A stretch of 64,000 bases of DNA. It comes from a virus. Shown piece after piece: positions 28,904 through 35,251 of this stretch (its first letter is position 1; each line of letters opens with the position of its first letter). The position numbers and the translations under genes are program-made. The DNA lies in the IMG/VR virus record IMGVR_UViG_3300043409_001491, positions 1 through 64,000 of that record, one strand, 5' to 3'. The notes below the pieces were generated by a model. The model was not told where the DNA came from. It did not search any database and worked only from the letters and a program-made list of their open reading frames with translations.

Positions 28904-29329
28904 CTAAATATCTATTCTGTCAACACTGGCTGACAACCAAGAAATATTATCTGAGTTATATTGAACGGTATCAAAATCAATATCGTGAATTGTATTCTGT
29001 GCAGACTCCTCATCACGAGCATTAACTGTAACTGAATAAAGAACTGTAACTTCTAGTTCAAATTCTTTAGTTAGTTCAAAGCCCATAATTTCAGCAATTT
29101 GTTCTGCTTGAGATTCAGAGATATCTTCATTCTCTAATTCTTTAAGGGTCCAGTCTTGCATTCCCTCAACCATACGGTTACGGTCTGCAGAATCTGTATA
29201 TGAACGTTGTGTTACTTTTTGGATGTGCTCTTCAAGATTAGCAATGCGCTCATCCTTGATTTGAATCTGAGACTTAAGAAAGTCTTCTGTAGCATTTATG
29301 ATTGTTACTGATGTTTCTGCTTGGTCCAT
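28904..29329 (-). CDS. Hypothetical protein with N-terminal coiled coil
   Basis: 141 residues from the ATG at 29329 (AAAGAGG upstream). Coiled-coil region DERIANLEEHIQKVTQ, an acidic linker, then a beta-type C-terminal domain FELEVTVLYSVTVNARDEES similar in style to other small phage proteins. Unknown. Confidence 0.65.
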   Translation of the reverse strand: MDQAETSVTIINATEDFLKSQIQIKDERIANLEEHIQKVTQRSYTDSADRNRMVEGMQDWTLKELENEDISESQAEQIAEIMGFELTKEFELEVTVLYSVTVNARDEESAQNTIHDIDFDTVQYNSDNISWLSASVDRIDI

Positions 29330-29360
29330 GAGGGGCCTCTTTCTGTAGTTGGTTAGTTTA

Positions 29361-29390
29361 ATTATACCGCTGGCCACTGACATTTGTCAA
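29361..29390 (-). promoter_or_regulatory. Leftward promoter with TGTCAG spacer motif
   Basis: Minus-strand TTGACA, 18-bp spacer with TGTCAG, TATAAT. Serves gene 28904-29329. Confidence 0.75.
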
Positions 29391-29417
29391 GGGCCCTGGA
29401 TCCTGGGAAAAGGGGTA

Positions 29418-29500
29418 GATGGCGGTGTGCCGTTATGACTCAATACCCTTTGGTTAAAGGGTCACACTCTTACCTATGCCGTCGGAACGGACAGACCATC
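29418..29500 (-). ncRNA. Candidate multibranched structured RNA
   Basis: Nested complementary segments: closing GATGG/CCATC (29418-29422 with 29496-29500), GTGTG/CACAC (29425-29429 with 29463-29467), a perfect ACCCTTT/AAAGGGT hairpin with a GGTT loop (29445-29462), and CCGT/ACGG (29479-29490). It lies in a 260-bp space between a terminator and the next promoter. Strand is uncertain; no protein frame explains it. Confidence 0.45.
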
Positions 29501-29515
29501 ATTTAATTGTATGAG

Positions 29516-29538
29516 CAGTTTTGATACTTACTCAGGTA
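29516..29538 (-). other. Hairpin of the AAAAC-loop family, inside a short Cys-rich frame
   Basis: Minus strand GAGTA-(AGTATCAAAAC)-TGCTC. The surrounding bases can be read as TNCKKCNYLSKYQNCSYN before a stop, a zinc-ribbon-like peptide, but no usual start codon precedes it, so coding is doubtful. Confidence 0.35.
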
Positions 29539-29615
29539 ATTGCACTTCTTGCAGTTGGTGCGAACTGGCTCTATAGTATTTCTATTATCGCCCTAATCAG
29601 CCTGGCGAAAGTTGA

Positions 29616-29635
29616 GGGAGGTTTTTACGCCTCCC
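29616..29635 (-). terminator. Terminator hairpin after gene 29646-30068
   Basis: GGGAGG-(CGTAAAAA)-CCTCCC on the minus strand, 11 bp after the stop. Strong stem with an A-rich loop; followed by a modest T content. Confidence 0.68.
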
Positions 29636-29645
29636 CCAATTTCAT

Positions 29646-30068
29646 TTATAGGTATTGTGCGATTGCGTTGTAAGTTGAGGTATTTACTGTTTCCTCATCT
29701 GTCATCTTTAACAGACGAATTGCATTTGAGATTTCTTTCTTTGACTCACGATAAGAGTGTTGATGGATTACTTCGTATTCCTTCTCAGGCTCTTGTGGCA
29801 AATCTTTTTCTGCAACTGTCAAATCAAAGTCAATGTTTAGATTGTTTGAGTATGAGCGATAGTTAGTGCGGAAGTTTTCTGCCTTCTCTATGTTTGCTAC
29901 GGCATAAGAAATAAGTTCTTTCTTATACACATCATAAGCCATCTGATACTTTGCTTCTTTTGCGTTTTGTGTTGCGTAGTCTGCTTCTAGTGTAGCAAGT
30001 GCTTGCTCTAGTCCTGCGATTACACGAACTGTTGGGATTTTTACATTTATTGCTTTTGCTCTAGCCAT
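29646..30068 (-). CDS. Conserved hypothetical protein
   Basis: 140 residues: MARAKAINVKIPTVRVIAGL opens a beta-like region, then a long helical stretch EADYATQNAKEAKYQMAYDV, ending in a charged region with HQHSYRESKKEISNAIRLL. Clear AAAGAGATAAACAG upstream. Unknown function. Confidence 0.68.
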   Translation of the reverse strand: MARAKAINVKIPTVRVIAGLEQALATLEADYATQNAKEAKYQMAYDVYKKELISYAVANIEKAENFRTNYRSYSNNLNIDFDLTVAEKDLPQEPEKEYEVIHQHSYRESKKEISNAIRLLKMTDEETVNTSTYNAIAQYL

Positions 30069-30112
30069 CTGTTTATCTCTTTTCTTTGGTGGTTTGTTAG
30101 TGGGGGTGGTGT

Positions 30113-30138
30113 GAGCAGTTTTGCACAGACATACTCAG
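30113..30138 (-). terminator. Hairpin of the AAAAC-loop family
   Basis: Minus strand GAGTA-N14-TGCTC with loop ending CAAAAC, 16 bp after the stop of gene 30154-30318. Confidence 0.4.
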
Positions 30139-30153
30139 GTCTTTTGTTTTAGA

Positions 30154-30318
30154 TTACTTTGCTGTCCAAGTTGTGTAGCGAGTGTTACCTTCTACATTTA
30201 ACTTAACACGAACATTTCCGTTAGCAAGAGTTGTGATTTCCTCAATGACTCCTGTTACCTTTGACTTTTGAGTTGTGTAGGTATCTCCTACGCGATAGGT
30301 TGCGGTTGCTACTGACAT
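30154..30318 (-). CDS. 54-residue beta-rich protein
   Basis: From the ATG at 30318 (AAGAAGGAAATC upstream): MSVATATYRVGDTYTTQKSK, then ITTLANGNVRVKLNVEGNTR. Looks like a small beta-barrel of KOW or SH3 style. Unknown role. Confidence 0.65.
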   Translation of the reverse strand: MSVATATYRVGDTYTTQKSKVTGVIEEITTLANGNVRVKLNVEGNTRYTTWTAK

Positions 30319-30349
30319 GATTTCCTTCTTTCTGTTTGGTTGATATTTA

Positions 30350-30379
30350 AGTATAACATTTCCTACTGACATTTTGCAA
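30350..30379 (-). promoter_or_regulatory. Leftward promoter with TGTCAG spacer motif
   Basis: Minus-strand TTGCAA, 18-bp spacer with TGTCAG, TATACT, upstream of gene 30154-30318. Confidence 0.68.
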
Positions 30380-30420
30380 ATCCTACCCTAACATTTCTCA
30401 CTATGTGAGATGACTAGGGG

Positions 30421-30436
30421 TGTGATTTGGGTCACT
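30421..30436. promoter_or_regulatory. CRP/GlxR-like operator
   Basis: TGTGA-N6-TCACT, centred about 85 bp upstream of the predicted start of the 30318 transcript. Confidence 0.65.
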
Positions 30437-30500
30437 TTTTATGCCCCATGCCTGCGAATAGAATAATGATAAATAATACAGTTAAGATTAAGATTTCCAC
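30432..30500 (-). CDS. Possible 22-residue membrane peptide
   Basis: GTG start; reads VEILILTVLFIIILFAGMGH then KK (GTG as Met): one strongly hydrophobic helix with a Lys tail. It follows the gp88 gene and overlaps the operator. Confidence 0.4.
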   Translation of the reverse strand: MEILILTVLFIIILFAGMGHKK

Positions 30501-30506
30501 TTAGCC

Positions 30507-31229
30507 TCATTTCTTAGTTGCAGAAAAAACTATGTCTGCTTTAGAGTATACACACAATGAGCAAGAAACGCAAGCGGAGCCTTTTGTACTGATTAGAGGT
30601 ATCTGCCTATTATTCTCAGGACACTTCGCGGCAGGGCGATTAGTAAGTGCCTTCATGTCTGCTTGTCCTATTAGAAAGTTTTTAGCAAGGTATGCAAGAC
30701 GAATGCCATGATCATTTTTCAGGGTAACGCCAATAGACTTATTCTCACTATCTGTGGAATAATATAAAGATAGATTAGCAATGTCCTTAAGCATAACAGC
30801 GGCAGACTTAACTCTAGTGTATACCCAGAATTGTATATTAGTATTGTTAAGGATGATATTCTTCCATGCTTGTGTATAAGTATCATTGAAGAAATCTCCG
30901 TCCCAGTGGATACGGAATAGTTTTGGGGCATTGCGTTTATCACAGTCAATAATAAACTCATCTATCATTTGAGTTAATAACACCTGCATGGTGTCAAGGT
31001 CTGCGTCTTTGAGTAATTCCCAGTTATGCAATAAGTTTTTCTTTACCGCTGGGAAGACCTTTTCCAATTTGCCTGCATAGCAAACAGTCTCACAGACAGT
31101 AGTTGCGCCAGGACATGAATAGGCCTTTCCTGCTGGTAATCCGAAAGTGTTGGCGATACTTGCTTGTTTTCCATTTGGTGTGACGGCATTGGCTACTTTC
31201 CTATCTTTGCTTCTAAGTAATTTAGTCAT
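30507..31229 (-). CDS. Gp88-family actinophage protein
   Basis: 240 residues. Cysteine motif YSCPGATTVCETVCYAGK near residue 38, FRIHWDGDFFNDTYTQAW in the middle, and a C-terminal cysteine cluster KGSACVSCSLCVY. This matches the mycobacteriophage gene product 88 family (PF17338 type), whose cysteines could hold a metal or Fe-S centre. The function is not known. It supports an actinobacterial host. Confidence 0.87.
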   Translation of the reverse strand: MTKLLRSKDRKVANAVTPNGKQASIANTFGLPAGKAYSCPGATTVCETVCYAGKLEKVFPAVKKNLLHNWELLKDADLDTMQVLLTQMIDEFIIDCDKRNAPKLFRIHWDGDFFNDTYTQAWKNIILNNTNIQFWVYTRVKSAAVMLKDIANLSLYYSTDSENKSIGVTLKNDHGIRLAYLAKNFLIGQADMKALTNRPAAKCPENNRQIPLISTKGSACVSCSLCVYSKADIVFSATKK

Positions 31230-31235
31230 GGTGGG

Positions 31236-31379
31236 TTACTCGCTTTCTTGTTCTAATTCTACTACAGGGGACTGACAAATATTCTTTCTAGAATAAGTTT
31301 TCTTTGAAGGCACAGCCGTAGCAGCGTTAGACCTACGTAATTCCATAAGTCTACGTAATTCTTCAGGTGTTTTCTTCAT
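31236..31379 (-). CDS. 47-residue basic helical protein
   Basis: MKKTPEELRRLMELRRSNAA, then KKTYSRKNICQSPVVELEQE. The DNA that encodes the last third also carries the TGTCAG motif found in leftward promoters, so a promoter for the gp88 gene may be embedded in it. Confidence 0.62.
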   Translation of the reverse strand: MKKTPEELRRLMELRRSNAATAVPSKKTYSRKNICQSPVVELEQESE

Positions 31380-31384
31380 ACTTA

Positions 31385-31413
31385 ATTTTAGCAGAAATGG
31401 GAAAAAATGTCAA
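31385..31413 (-). promoter_or_regulatory. Leftward promoter
   Basis: Minus-strand TTGACA, 17-bp spacer (TTTTTTCCC...), TAAAAT, close to the ATG at 31379. Confidence 0.75.
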
Positions 31414-31446
31414 CTTACGTAAACGACACGCCCAGTGCGCCCGAGG

Positions 31447-31473
31447 TTTTTTATGCGGGGAAGTGCATAAAAA
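31447..31473 (-). terminator. Terminator after gene 31486-31716
   Basis: TTTTTATGC / GCATAAAAA stem with an eight-base loop, followed by A/T bases and CCTCGGG on the minus strand. Confidence 0.65.
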
Positions 31474-31485
31474 CTTTAGTAATTA

Positions 31486-31716
31486 TTATTCTTCAAAAAA
31501 TACATACCACTCAATAGTTTCATCATCAAATAAATAAACATGACCCTCTTCATTAAAATCATTTCTAGTGTAAATATTAAATCCATCTGCATTTTCTGTA
31601 ATGGTTTCAATAGTTACACATTCATCATCAACCTTAATTAGATCGCCTTCCATAAGTTGAGAGGGCAATAAGTTATCAGCAAATCTAAGTTCCATGCTGT
31701 TTATTGTATCAGACAT
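31486..31716 (-). CDS. Acidic hypothetical protein
   Basis: 76 residues from the ATG at 31716 (GAGGATTGAA upstream): MSDTINSMELRFADNLLPSQ, then LIKVDDECVTIETITENADG, a small beta protein. Unknown. Confidence 0.62.
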   Translation of the reverse strand: MSDTINSMELRFADNLLPSQLMEGDLIKVDDECVTIETITENADGFNIYTRNDFNEEGHVYLFDDETIEWYVFFEE

Positions 31717-31717
31717 T

Positions 31718-31993
31718 TCAATCCTCATCTACTGGGTCAATGAACCAATTAAGGTGGTGTTGGTCTACAATCGCTCTTGCTGGTGCGTGACTCATACCCT
31801 TATAGAATACGCCTTCAGGCATAGCAATAAATCTTTCATAGTCCTCATCATAGTAAGCGTCAATAGCCTCAATACAAGGCTGAACCATAGAAAGTGGTAC
31901 TGGTGGATAGTGATTACCCCGTAAGTGATACGCTAATTGCGTTTCTAAATCTAATACTGTATCTTTGATACCTAGTGCTGTTACGCTTCCCAT
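31718..31993 (-). CDS. Conserved hypothetical protein
   Basis: 91 residues: TVLDLETQLAYHLRGNHYPP followed by VPLSMVQPCIEAIDAYYDED, then ARAIVDQHHLNWFID. The LRGNHYPPVP segment recurs in actinophage small proteins as far as I recall. One-base overlap with the next gene. Confidence 0.68.
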   Translation of the reverse strand: MGSVTALGIKDTVLDLETQLAYHLRGNHYPPVPLSMVQPCIEAIDAYYDEDYERFIAMPEGVFYKGMSHAPARAIVDQHHLNWFIDPVDED

Positions 31994-32211
31994 TATTTAC
32001 TTACGACCTTTCGTCCTTCACGATAGAAAGTGGTGGTGTGCATTTTTCCATTAGGCTCTGATAGATTAACTGTTGCGTATTCATCAGCCATTCCCCAATC
32101 AGTAAACGATAGATAAGACTTTACTGCATCAAGTGCGTTGTCATAGCGACCAATCCAATGAGGCGACCTATCTCCGTCATAGGTGTTTGTTACTGAATAT
32201 AGATATTCCAT
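31993..32211 (-). CDS. Hypothetical protein
   Basis: 72 residues: MEYLYSVTNTYDGDRSPHWI, then GRYDNALDAVKSYLSFTDWG. Alpha/beta. TAATG coupling with both neighbours. Confidence 0.65.
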   Translation of the reverse strand: MEYLYSVTNTYDGDRSPHWIGRYDNALDAVKSYLSFTDWGMADEYATVNLSEPNGKMHTTTFYREGRKVVSK

Positions 32212-32393
32212 TATGCATTCTCCTTAGTGTATTCATTCATTTCATTCTCAGCATACCATAGGGTGTATTCAATCGCAATCGCTGTACCCTTTTCACAATC
32301 GTTGCAAAAATCTGTAATAAACTCATTCTTCATTATGAGTCCTTCATCATAGCAAGTGTAGCAAGTGCCAATCTCATCAAATAAGTTTCCCAT
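32211..32393 (-). CDS. 60-residue zinc-ribbon protein
   Basis: GTCYTCYDEGLIMKNEF, then FCNDCEKGTAIAIEYTLW: CYTC and CNDC pairs. Coupled to both neighbours by single-base overlaps. Confidence 0.68.
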   Translation of the reverse strand: MGNLFDEIGTCYTCYDEGLIMKNEFITDFCNDCEKGTAIAIEYTLWYAENEMNEYTKENA

Positions 32394-32503
32394 TATTTAT
32401 ACTCCTTAACGCAATTAGTGCAAATAGAATAGTTAGTGCAATAGCATGATTTCGCATTAGGGCGAAGCATATCTGTTTCATAGTAGTCATCATAGAAATC
32501 CAT
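32393..32503 (-). CDS. 36-residue Cys-rich microprotein
   Basis: MDFYDDYYETDMLRPNAKSC then YCTNYSICTNCVKEYK: five Cys, including CTNC. Acidic, Tyr-rich start. Confidence 0.58.
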   Translation of the reverse strand: MDFYDDYYETDMLRPNAKSCYCTNYSICTNCVKEYK

Positions 32504-32504
32504 A

Positions 32505-32735
32505 TTAGTCCCCTACCTTTACTGCAATCGTAGCATAAAAATCTTCCTTGGGCAAATCAGGGAACCCACGATAGGTAGGGCGTACTGTTACAAGATAGGC
32601 TTCAGCATTATGAAAATAAATATTTTCACGCTTTTCTGCATACTGTATAATTCCTTCCAAGCCTCTACGCTTTAGAGAGTGTGAGCGATAATACTTACCT
32701 TCAAGTAAATCTGTTATTGTGTATTCTGTAGCCAT
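32505..32735 (-). CDS. Hypothetical protein
   Basis: 76 residues: MATEYTITDLLEGKYYRSHS, then RRGLEGIIQYAEKRENIYFH, ending in a beta strand. Unknown. AAAGAGG upstream. Confidence 0.65.
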   Translation of the reverse strand: MATEYTITDLLEGKYYRSHSLKRRGLEGIIQYAEKRENIYFHNAEAYLVTVRPTYRGFPDLPKEDFYATIAVKVGD

Positions 32736-32777
32736 AGGGGCGACCTCTTTCTTTAGTTAATTTATTATTACTCTGTA

Positions 32778-32802
32778 ATCCTACCATGGCAGGCTGACAA
32801 AA
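32778..32802 (-). promoter_or_regulatory. Leftward promoter of the TGTCAG class
   Basis: Minus-strand TTGTCAG then TAGGAT 10-11 bp later; a weak -35 (TTAGAT) is 19 bp before the -10. Serves the run 32735 to 31486. Confidence 0.5.
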
Positions 32803-32848
32803 ATCTAATTACTAGCCAGTAGTCTTAAATAATGAGACGCTCAAGGAT

Positions 32849-32864
32849 TGTGAGAAAAATCACA
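32849..32864. promoter_or_regulatory. CRP/GlxR-like operator
   Basis: Exact TGTGA-N6-TCACA between a DnaA box palindrome and the promoter at 32778. Confidence 0.75.
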
Positions 32865-32876
32865 TCGTACGTAAAG

Positions 32877-32893
32877 TTATCCACAGCCTGTGG
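32877..32893 (+). promoter_or_regulatory. DnaA box within a CCACAG/CTGTGG palindrome
   Basis: TTATCCACA (32877-32885) continues into CCACAGCCTGTGG, a perfect inverted repeat. A near copy with TTATACACA is at about 34066-34082. Confidence 0.65.
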
Positions 32894-32914
32894 AAAACCC
32901 CCCGAGAAAATATT

Positions 32915-32935
32915 GAGCAGTTTTATATCTTGCTC
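32915..32935 (-). terminator. Terminator-like hairpin of the AAAAC-loop family
   Basis: Minus strand GAGCA-(AGATATAAAAC)-TGCTC then AATATTTTCTCGGGG, 11 bp after the stop of gene 32947-33096. Confidence 0.55.
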
Positions 32936-32946
32936 AGGATTTTATT

Positions 32947-33096
32947 TTATTTGTTGCGTTCATCTCGCAATTTAAGTTGCAGCCTGCGAATTTCTTTCTG
33001 TTGTTCAATGTTGTGTTTCCAAAATACAAGCATCATTGAAAGAGATCCAGCAAGTGCAATTACAATTGCAATAAGTGTTCCAGTGTCAAGAATCAT
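32947..33096 (-). CDS. 49-residue membrane protein
   Basis: MILDTGTLIAIVIALAGSLS and MMLVFWK form one transmembrane helix; then a basic coiled helix EQQKEIRRLQLKLRDERNK. Start overlaps the gene upstream (ATGA). Spanin- or anchor-like plan, function unknown. Confidence 0.65.
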   Translation of the reverse strand: MILDTGTLIAIVIALAGSLSMMLVFWKHNIEQQKEIRRLQLKLRDERNK

Positions 33097-33275
33097 ACTG
33101 TTTCCATCTCCTTAACGCAAGCATCCCAAAATCTTGTTTCATCAAATCTTGGATTGTCTGCACTAAACCACTCGCTGAATTCAAAAACTAAATCTTGAAA
33201 TACGTGTGAGTCAATAGTATCTGCAAACTGGTTTAGAATTTTTGCAGTTTCTACATAGTCTTTGCGTGTCATCAT
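33093..33275 (-). CDS. 60-residue conserved phage protein
   Basis: TRKDYVETAKILNQFADTID, then EFSEWFSADNPRFDETRFWD: helical. Similar short proteins occur in many actinophages; unknown function. Confidence 0.66.
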   Translation of the reverse strand: MMTRKDYVETAKILNQFADTIDSHVFQDLVFEFSEWFSADNPRFDETRFWDACVKEMETV

Positions 33276-33481
33276 TAGTTGGCCACCTTTAGAATTGCAT
33301 AAGAGCCATTTTCATTTATTTCATCAAGGGCTGGCTGAATTCTTGGCGCAAGTAAATCTTTTAGCATTGACTCTAGCATTTGAATTTGCATTGACTCTGA
33401 AAGTCTAAGCAGTTGCATTCCTACTGGGTGAGTTTCGTCAACCTCTGTTACGAAGTGAAGTGAGTGAGGTATTTTTACCAT
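33275..33481 (-). CDS. 68-residue helical protein
   Basis: LHFVTEVDETHPVGMQLLRL, then MQIQMLESMLKDLLAPRIQP. Coupled to the next gene. Unknown. Confidence 0.65.
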   Translation of the reverse strand: MVKIPHSLHFVTEVDETHPVGMQLLRLSESMQIQMLESMLKDLLAPRIQPALDEINENGSYAILKVAN

Positions 33482-33501
33482 GTTTTTTATTTCCTATTCT
33501 T

Positions 33502-33657
33502 TTAGTTGGATTCAGGGGTATTGAATAAATTAAGGTCTTGCTCTAGTGAAAAATCACATTCGCAAGTTTCTACATCAAAATCATTAGCGTTACCAAAAAA
33601 TAGTAACCCTGTTGAATTGCATTCCTCGCAAGGAATTGTTAGGACTGAGTTTATCAT
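33502..33657 (-). CDS. 51-residue zinc-binding protein
   Basis: MINSVLTIPCEECNSTGLLF, then DVETCECDFSLEQDLNLF: CEEC...CEC. The start overlaps the stop of the gene upstream. Confidence 0.64.
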   Translation of the reverse strand: MINSVLTIPCEECNSTGLLFFGNANDFDVETCECDFSLEQDLNLFNTPESN

Positions 33658-33842
33658 TATACTAAGGCCTTCCCTCTAAGTGTTCCACGAATACCAAGCA
33701 AGTCGCATGATACTTTTACAGATACGCCAACAGGTAGCGCATTAGGATAGTTAGAGATAAAATCTGCAACCTGTCCTCTAGTTGATAGGGGAATTGTTTT
33801 TACTGAACCTGAATAGGTTTCTAGTTTTATAGTGTAAGTCAT
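33657..33842 (-). CDS. 61-residue beta-rich protein
   Basis: MTYTIKLETYSGSVKTIPLS, then ISNYPNALPVGVSVKVSCDL. Unknown. GAAAGGAAG upstream. Confidence 0.64.
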   Translation of the reverse strand: MTYTIKLETYSGSVKTIPLSTRGQVADFISNYPNALPVGVSVKVSCDLLGIRGTLRGKALV

Positions 33843-33875
33843 TTGGTGACTTCCTTTCGTTTTAGTGATAAGACT

Positions 33876-33898
33876 ATCTTACCATTAGGGGCTGACAT
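33876..33898 (-). promoter_or_regulatory. Leftward promoter of the TGTCAG class
   Basis: Minus-strand ATGTCAG then TAAGAT; no TTGACA. The CRP-like site 33926-33941 is centred about 64 bp upstream of the predicted start. Confidence 0.5.
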
Positions 33899-33908
33899 TT
33901 TAGGGCAT

Positions 33909-33959
33909 TTATTCGCTAGGCTCATTGTGATACTGGTCACACTTATTTGCTAGGCTCAT
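33909..33959. repeat. 17-bp direct repeats flanking a CRP-like site
   Basis: TTATTCGCTAGGCTCAT (33909-33925) and TTATTTGCTAGGCTCAT (33943-33959), one mismatch, sit either side of an exact TGTGA-N6-TCACA (33926-33941). Confidence 0.8.
33926..33941. promoter_or_regulatory. CRP/GlxR-like operator
   Basis: Exact TGTGA-N6-TCACA between two 17-bp direct repeats. Confidence 0.75.
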
Positions 33960-33984
33960 GCCCTTATTTAATTGTTATAAGGCA

Positions 33985-34060
33985 AGTATAGCAAAAAAAT
34001 ATCAAGAAAGCAAATCGACACGCCGTAAATCAGGGGAATAGTAGTGTGATCTTAACCACA
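33985..34060 (-). promoter_or_regulatory. Second leftward promoter module with operator
   Basis: Minus strand in order: TGTGG-N6-TCACA (34045-34060, one base off the CRP consensus), CGGCGTGTCG (34016-34025), then TATACT (33985-33990) with a weak TTTGCT -35. The order matches the two rightward modules at 35670-35735 and 35887-35952. Confidence 0.6.
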
Positions 34061-34097
34061 TAAGTTATACACAGGCTGTGGAAAACCCCGAGCAAAA

Positions 34098-34122
34098 ATT
34101 GCAGAGTTTTTATTTCTGCAAT
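34098..34122 (-). terminator. Rho-independent terminator
   Basis: Minus strand ATTGCAGA-(AATAAAAAC)-TCTGCAAT followed by TTTTTGCTCGGGG; 8-bp perfect stem after gene 34132-34197. Confidence 0.8.
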
Positions 34123-34131
34123 CTTTTTTAT

Positions 34132-34197
34132 TTATGCTCCGTTATGAAACCAAACTACAAGAGCAGTGCAAGTCATAGCAATAAGAATAACTATCAT
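34132..34197 (-). CDS. 21-residue membrane peptide
   Basis: MIVILIAMTCTALVVWFHNG and a final A: one transmembrane helix. It follows the gene upstream immediately, just before a terminator. Confidence 0.5.
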   Translation of the reverse strand: MIVILIAMTCTALVVWFHNGA

Positions 34198-34287
34198 TTA
34201 TTTATTCTCAATCTCATCTAATAGTTCCCAAAGTATTGGCTCTAATTCTTTAGCAGCCAAATCTAATTTATCTTGTAAGGTTTTCAT
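34198..34287 (-). CDS. 29-residue acidic helix
   Basis: MKTLQDKLDLAAKELEPILW and nine more residues. Directly abuts both neighbouring genes. Unknown. Confidence 0.5.
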   Translation of the reverse strand: MKTLQDKLDLAAKELEPILWELLDEIENK

Positions 34288-34452
34288 TTATTTAACTCCC
34301 TTGTATAGAAAATCCCAAGCCTTACGGCAGATTAAAATTGAACGGCAGTTATCACAACAGATAACACCATGGGGGTTAAGGTCTAAGTCATAGACATCAA
34401 CAGAGGCAGAAGACTTACCACATACAGAAGCAAGGTTTAGAAATGTACTCAT
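34288..34452 (-). CDS. 54-residue Cys-containing protein
   Basis: Cys pattern C-x24-CCDNC-x6-C: FLNLASVCGKSSASVDVYDL, then GVICCDNCRSILICRKAWDF. Resembles small actinobacterial zinc proteins. ATGA overlap upstream. Confidence 0.65.
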   Translation of the reverse strand: MSTFLNLASVCGKSSASVDVYDLDLNPHGVICCDNCRSILICRKAWDFLYKGVK

Positions 34453-34622
34453 TTAGTTAAATACCAATCTGTCCACATAGGTAGACGCTCAGGGTCATGG
34501 TCGCCATAGTAGCGCTCAATATTTTGTTCACAATCTTGGCAGAAAGTAAATTGCTCATCTCCTACTGAGGAGATAGCGGAAAGCATAGGATTATGCTCTT
34601 TACATATTGTTGAGATAGTCAT
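34449..34622 (-). CDS. 57-residue Cys-containing protein
   Basis: MTISTICKEHNPMLSAISSV, FTFCQDCEQNIERYYGDHDP, then LPMWTDWY. C-x-x-H and CQDC suggest one zinc site. Confidence 0.65.
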   Translation of the reverse strand: MTISTICKEHNPMLSAISSVGDEQFTFCQDCEQNIERYYGDHDPERLPMWTDWYLTK

Positions 34623-34789
34623 TACTTGACCCCCTCAAACAATTCTTTACACTTGTTAGGATTTTCCCACCAAGTGAAACCTGCGTGATACTTAGCAGGG
34701 GCGAGGACAACCTGTCCACAAGGGCAGAGGTTCATTACACCTCTAGGGTAATCGCTAACAGTAGCGAACTTTTCAAACAATGAATTCAT
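34622..34789 (-). CDS. 55-residue CPC protein
   Basis: MNSLFEKFATVSDYPRGVMN, then LCPCGQVVLAPAKYHAGFTW. CPCG and a late Cys. AAAGGAATTC upstream. Confidence 0.64.
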   Translation of the reverse strand: MNSLFEKFATVSDYPRGVMNLCPCGQVVLAPAKYHAGFTWWENPNKCKELFEGVK

Positions 34790-34844
34790 TTTGAATTCCT
34801 TTCTTTAGAGGATTTCTTTACCTCTTGTTTTTCTTTATACTGTA

Positions 34845-34868
34845 ATTGTAGCAGGGGGGACTGACAAA
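34845..34868 (-). promoter_or_regulatory. Leftward promoter of the TGTCAG class
   Basis: Minus-strand TTTGTCAG then TACAAT; no TTGACA. The CRP-like site at 34905-34920 is about 74 bp upstream of the predicted start. Confidence 0.5.
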
Positions 34869-34904
34869 TTGGGGGGTTACTGGCCAGTATTTTAAAACTA
34901 TTTT

Positions 34905-34920
34905 TGTGATACTCGTCACA
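34905..34920. promoter_or_regulatory. CRP/GlxR-like operator
   Basis: Exact TGTGA-N6-TCACA, next to a terminator and CTCGGG. Confidence 0.75.
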
Positions 34921-34936
34921 TTTACCCGAGCAAAAA

Positions 34937-34958
34937 ATCGTAGGTTTTATTCTACGAT
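34937..34958 (-). terminator. Rho-independent terminator
   Basis: ATCGTAG-(AATAAAAC)-CTACGAT then TTTTTTGCTCGGG on the minus strand; plus-strand reading also ends in a T-run, so it may work both ways. Confidence 0.8.
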
Positions 34959-34965
34959 CTTTTTT

Positions 34966-35079
34966 TTATTTAGAATAACTTCCAGATTTTATTAGCAAGT
35001 CTAACTTTTTTGCTAGTGGGTCAATGTATTCATCTTCCCAAAAGTTTTCTATTTCTAGTTTTTCTACATAGTCTCTCAT
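34966..35079 (-). CDS. 37-residue acidic helical protein
   Basis: MRDYVEKLEIENFWEDEYID and PLAKKLDLLIKSGSYSK. Abuts the gene upstream. Unknown. Confidence 0.58.
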   Translation of the reverse strand: MRDYVEKLEIENFWEDEYIDPLAKKLDLLIKSGSYSK

Positions 35080-35247
35080 TTAGTTCTCCTCTCTTTCTAG
35101 TAGGAATAAATTGTTTAGTGTTTGATTAGCACGATTAAGAGTGTTGAGCAATTCACGATTAGCGAACGCTTGGCGTTCCTCAGCATACTTAGCCTGTTGG
35201 GCTAGTCGCAATTCCTCTAAGCGAGGGGATAGTTTAGGGTTAGTCAT
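35080..35247 (-). CDS. 55-residue coiled-coil protein
   Basis: MTNPKLSPRLEELRLAQQAK, then RELLNTLNRANQTLNNLFLL: long amphipathic helices with heptad spacing. Confidence 0.62.
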   Translation of the reverse strand: MTNPKLSPRLEELRLAQQAKYAEERQAFANRELLNTLNRANQTLNNLFLLEREEN

Positions 35248-35251
35248 TTAC

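Noticed and set aside
32930-33115. 61-residue rightward frame
   Set aside because: Opposite to the coupled leftward gene 32947-33096, which has a membrane-anchor plan and ATGA overlap.
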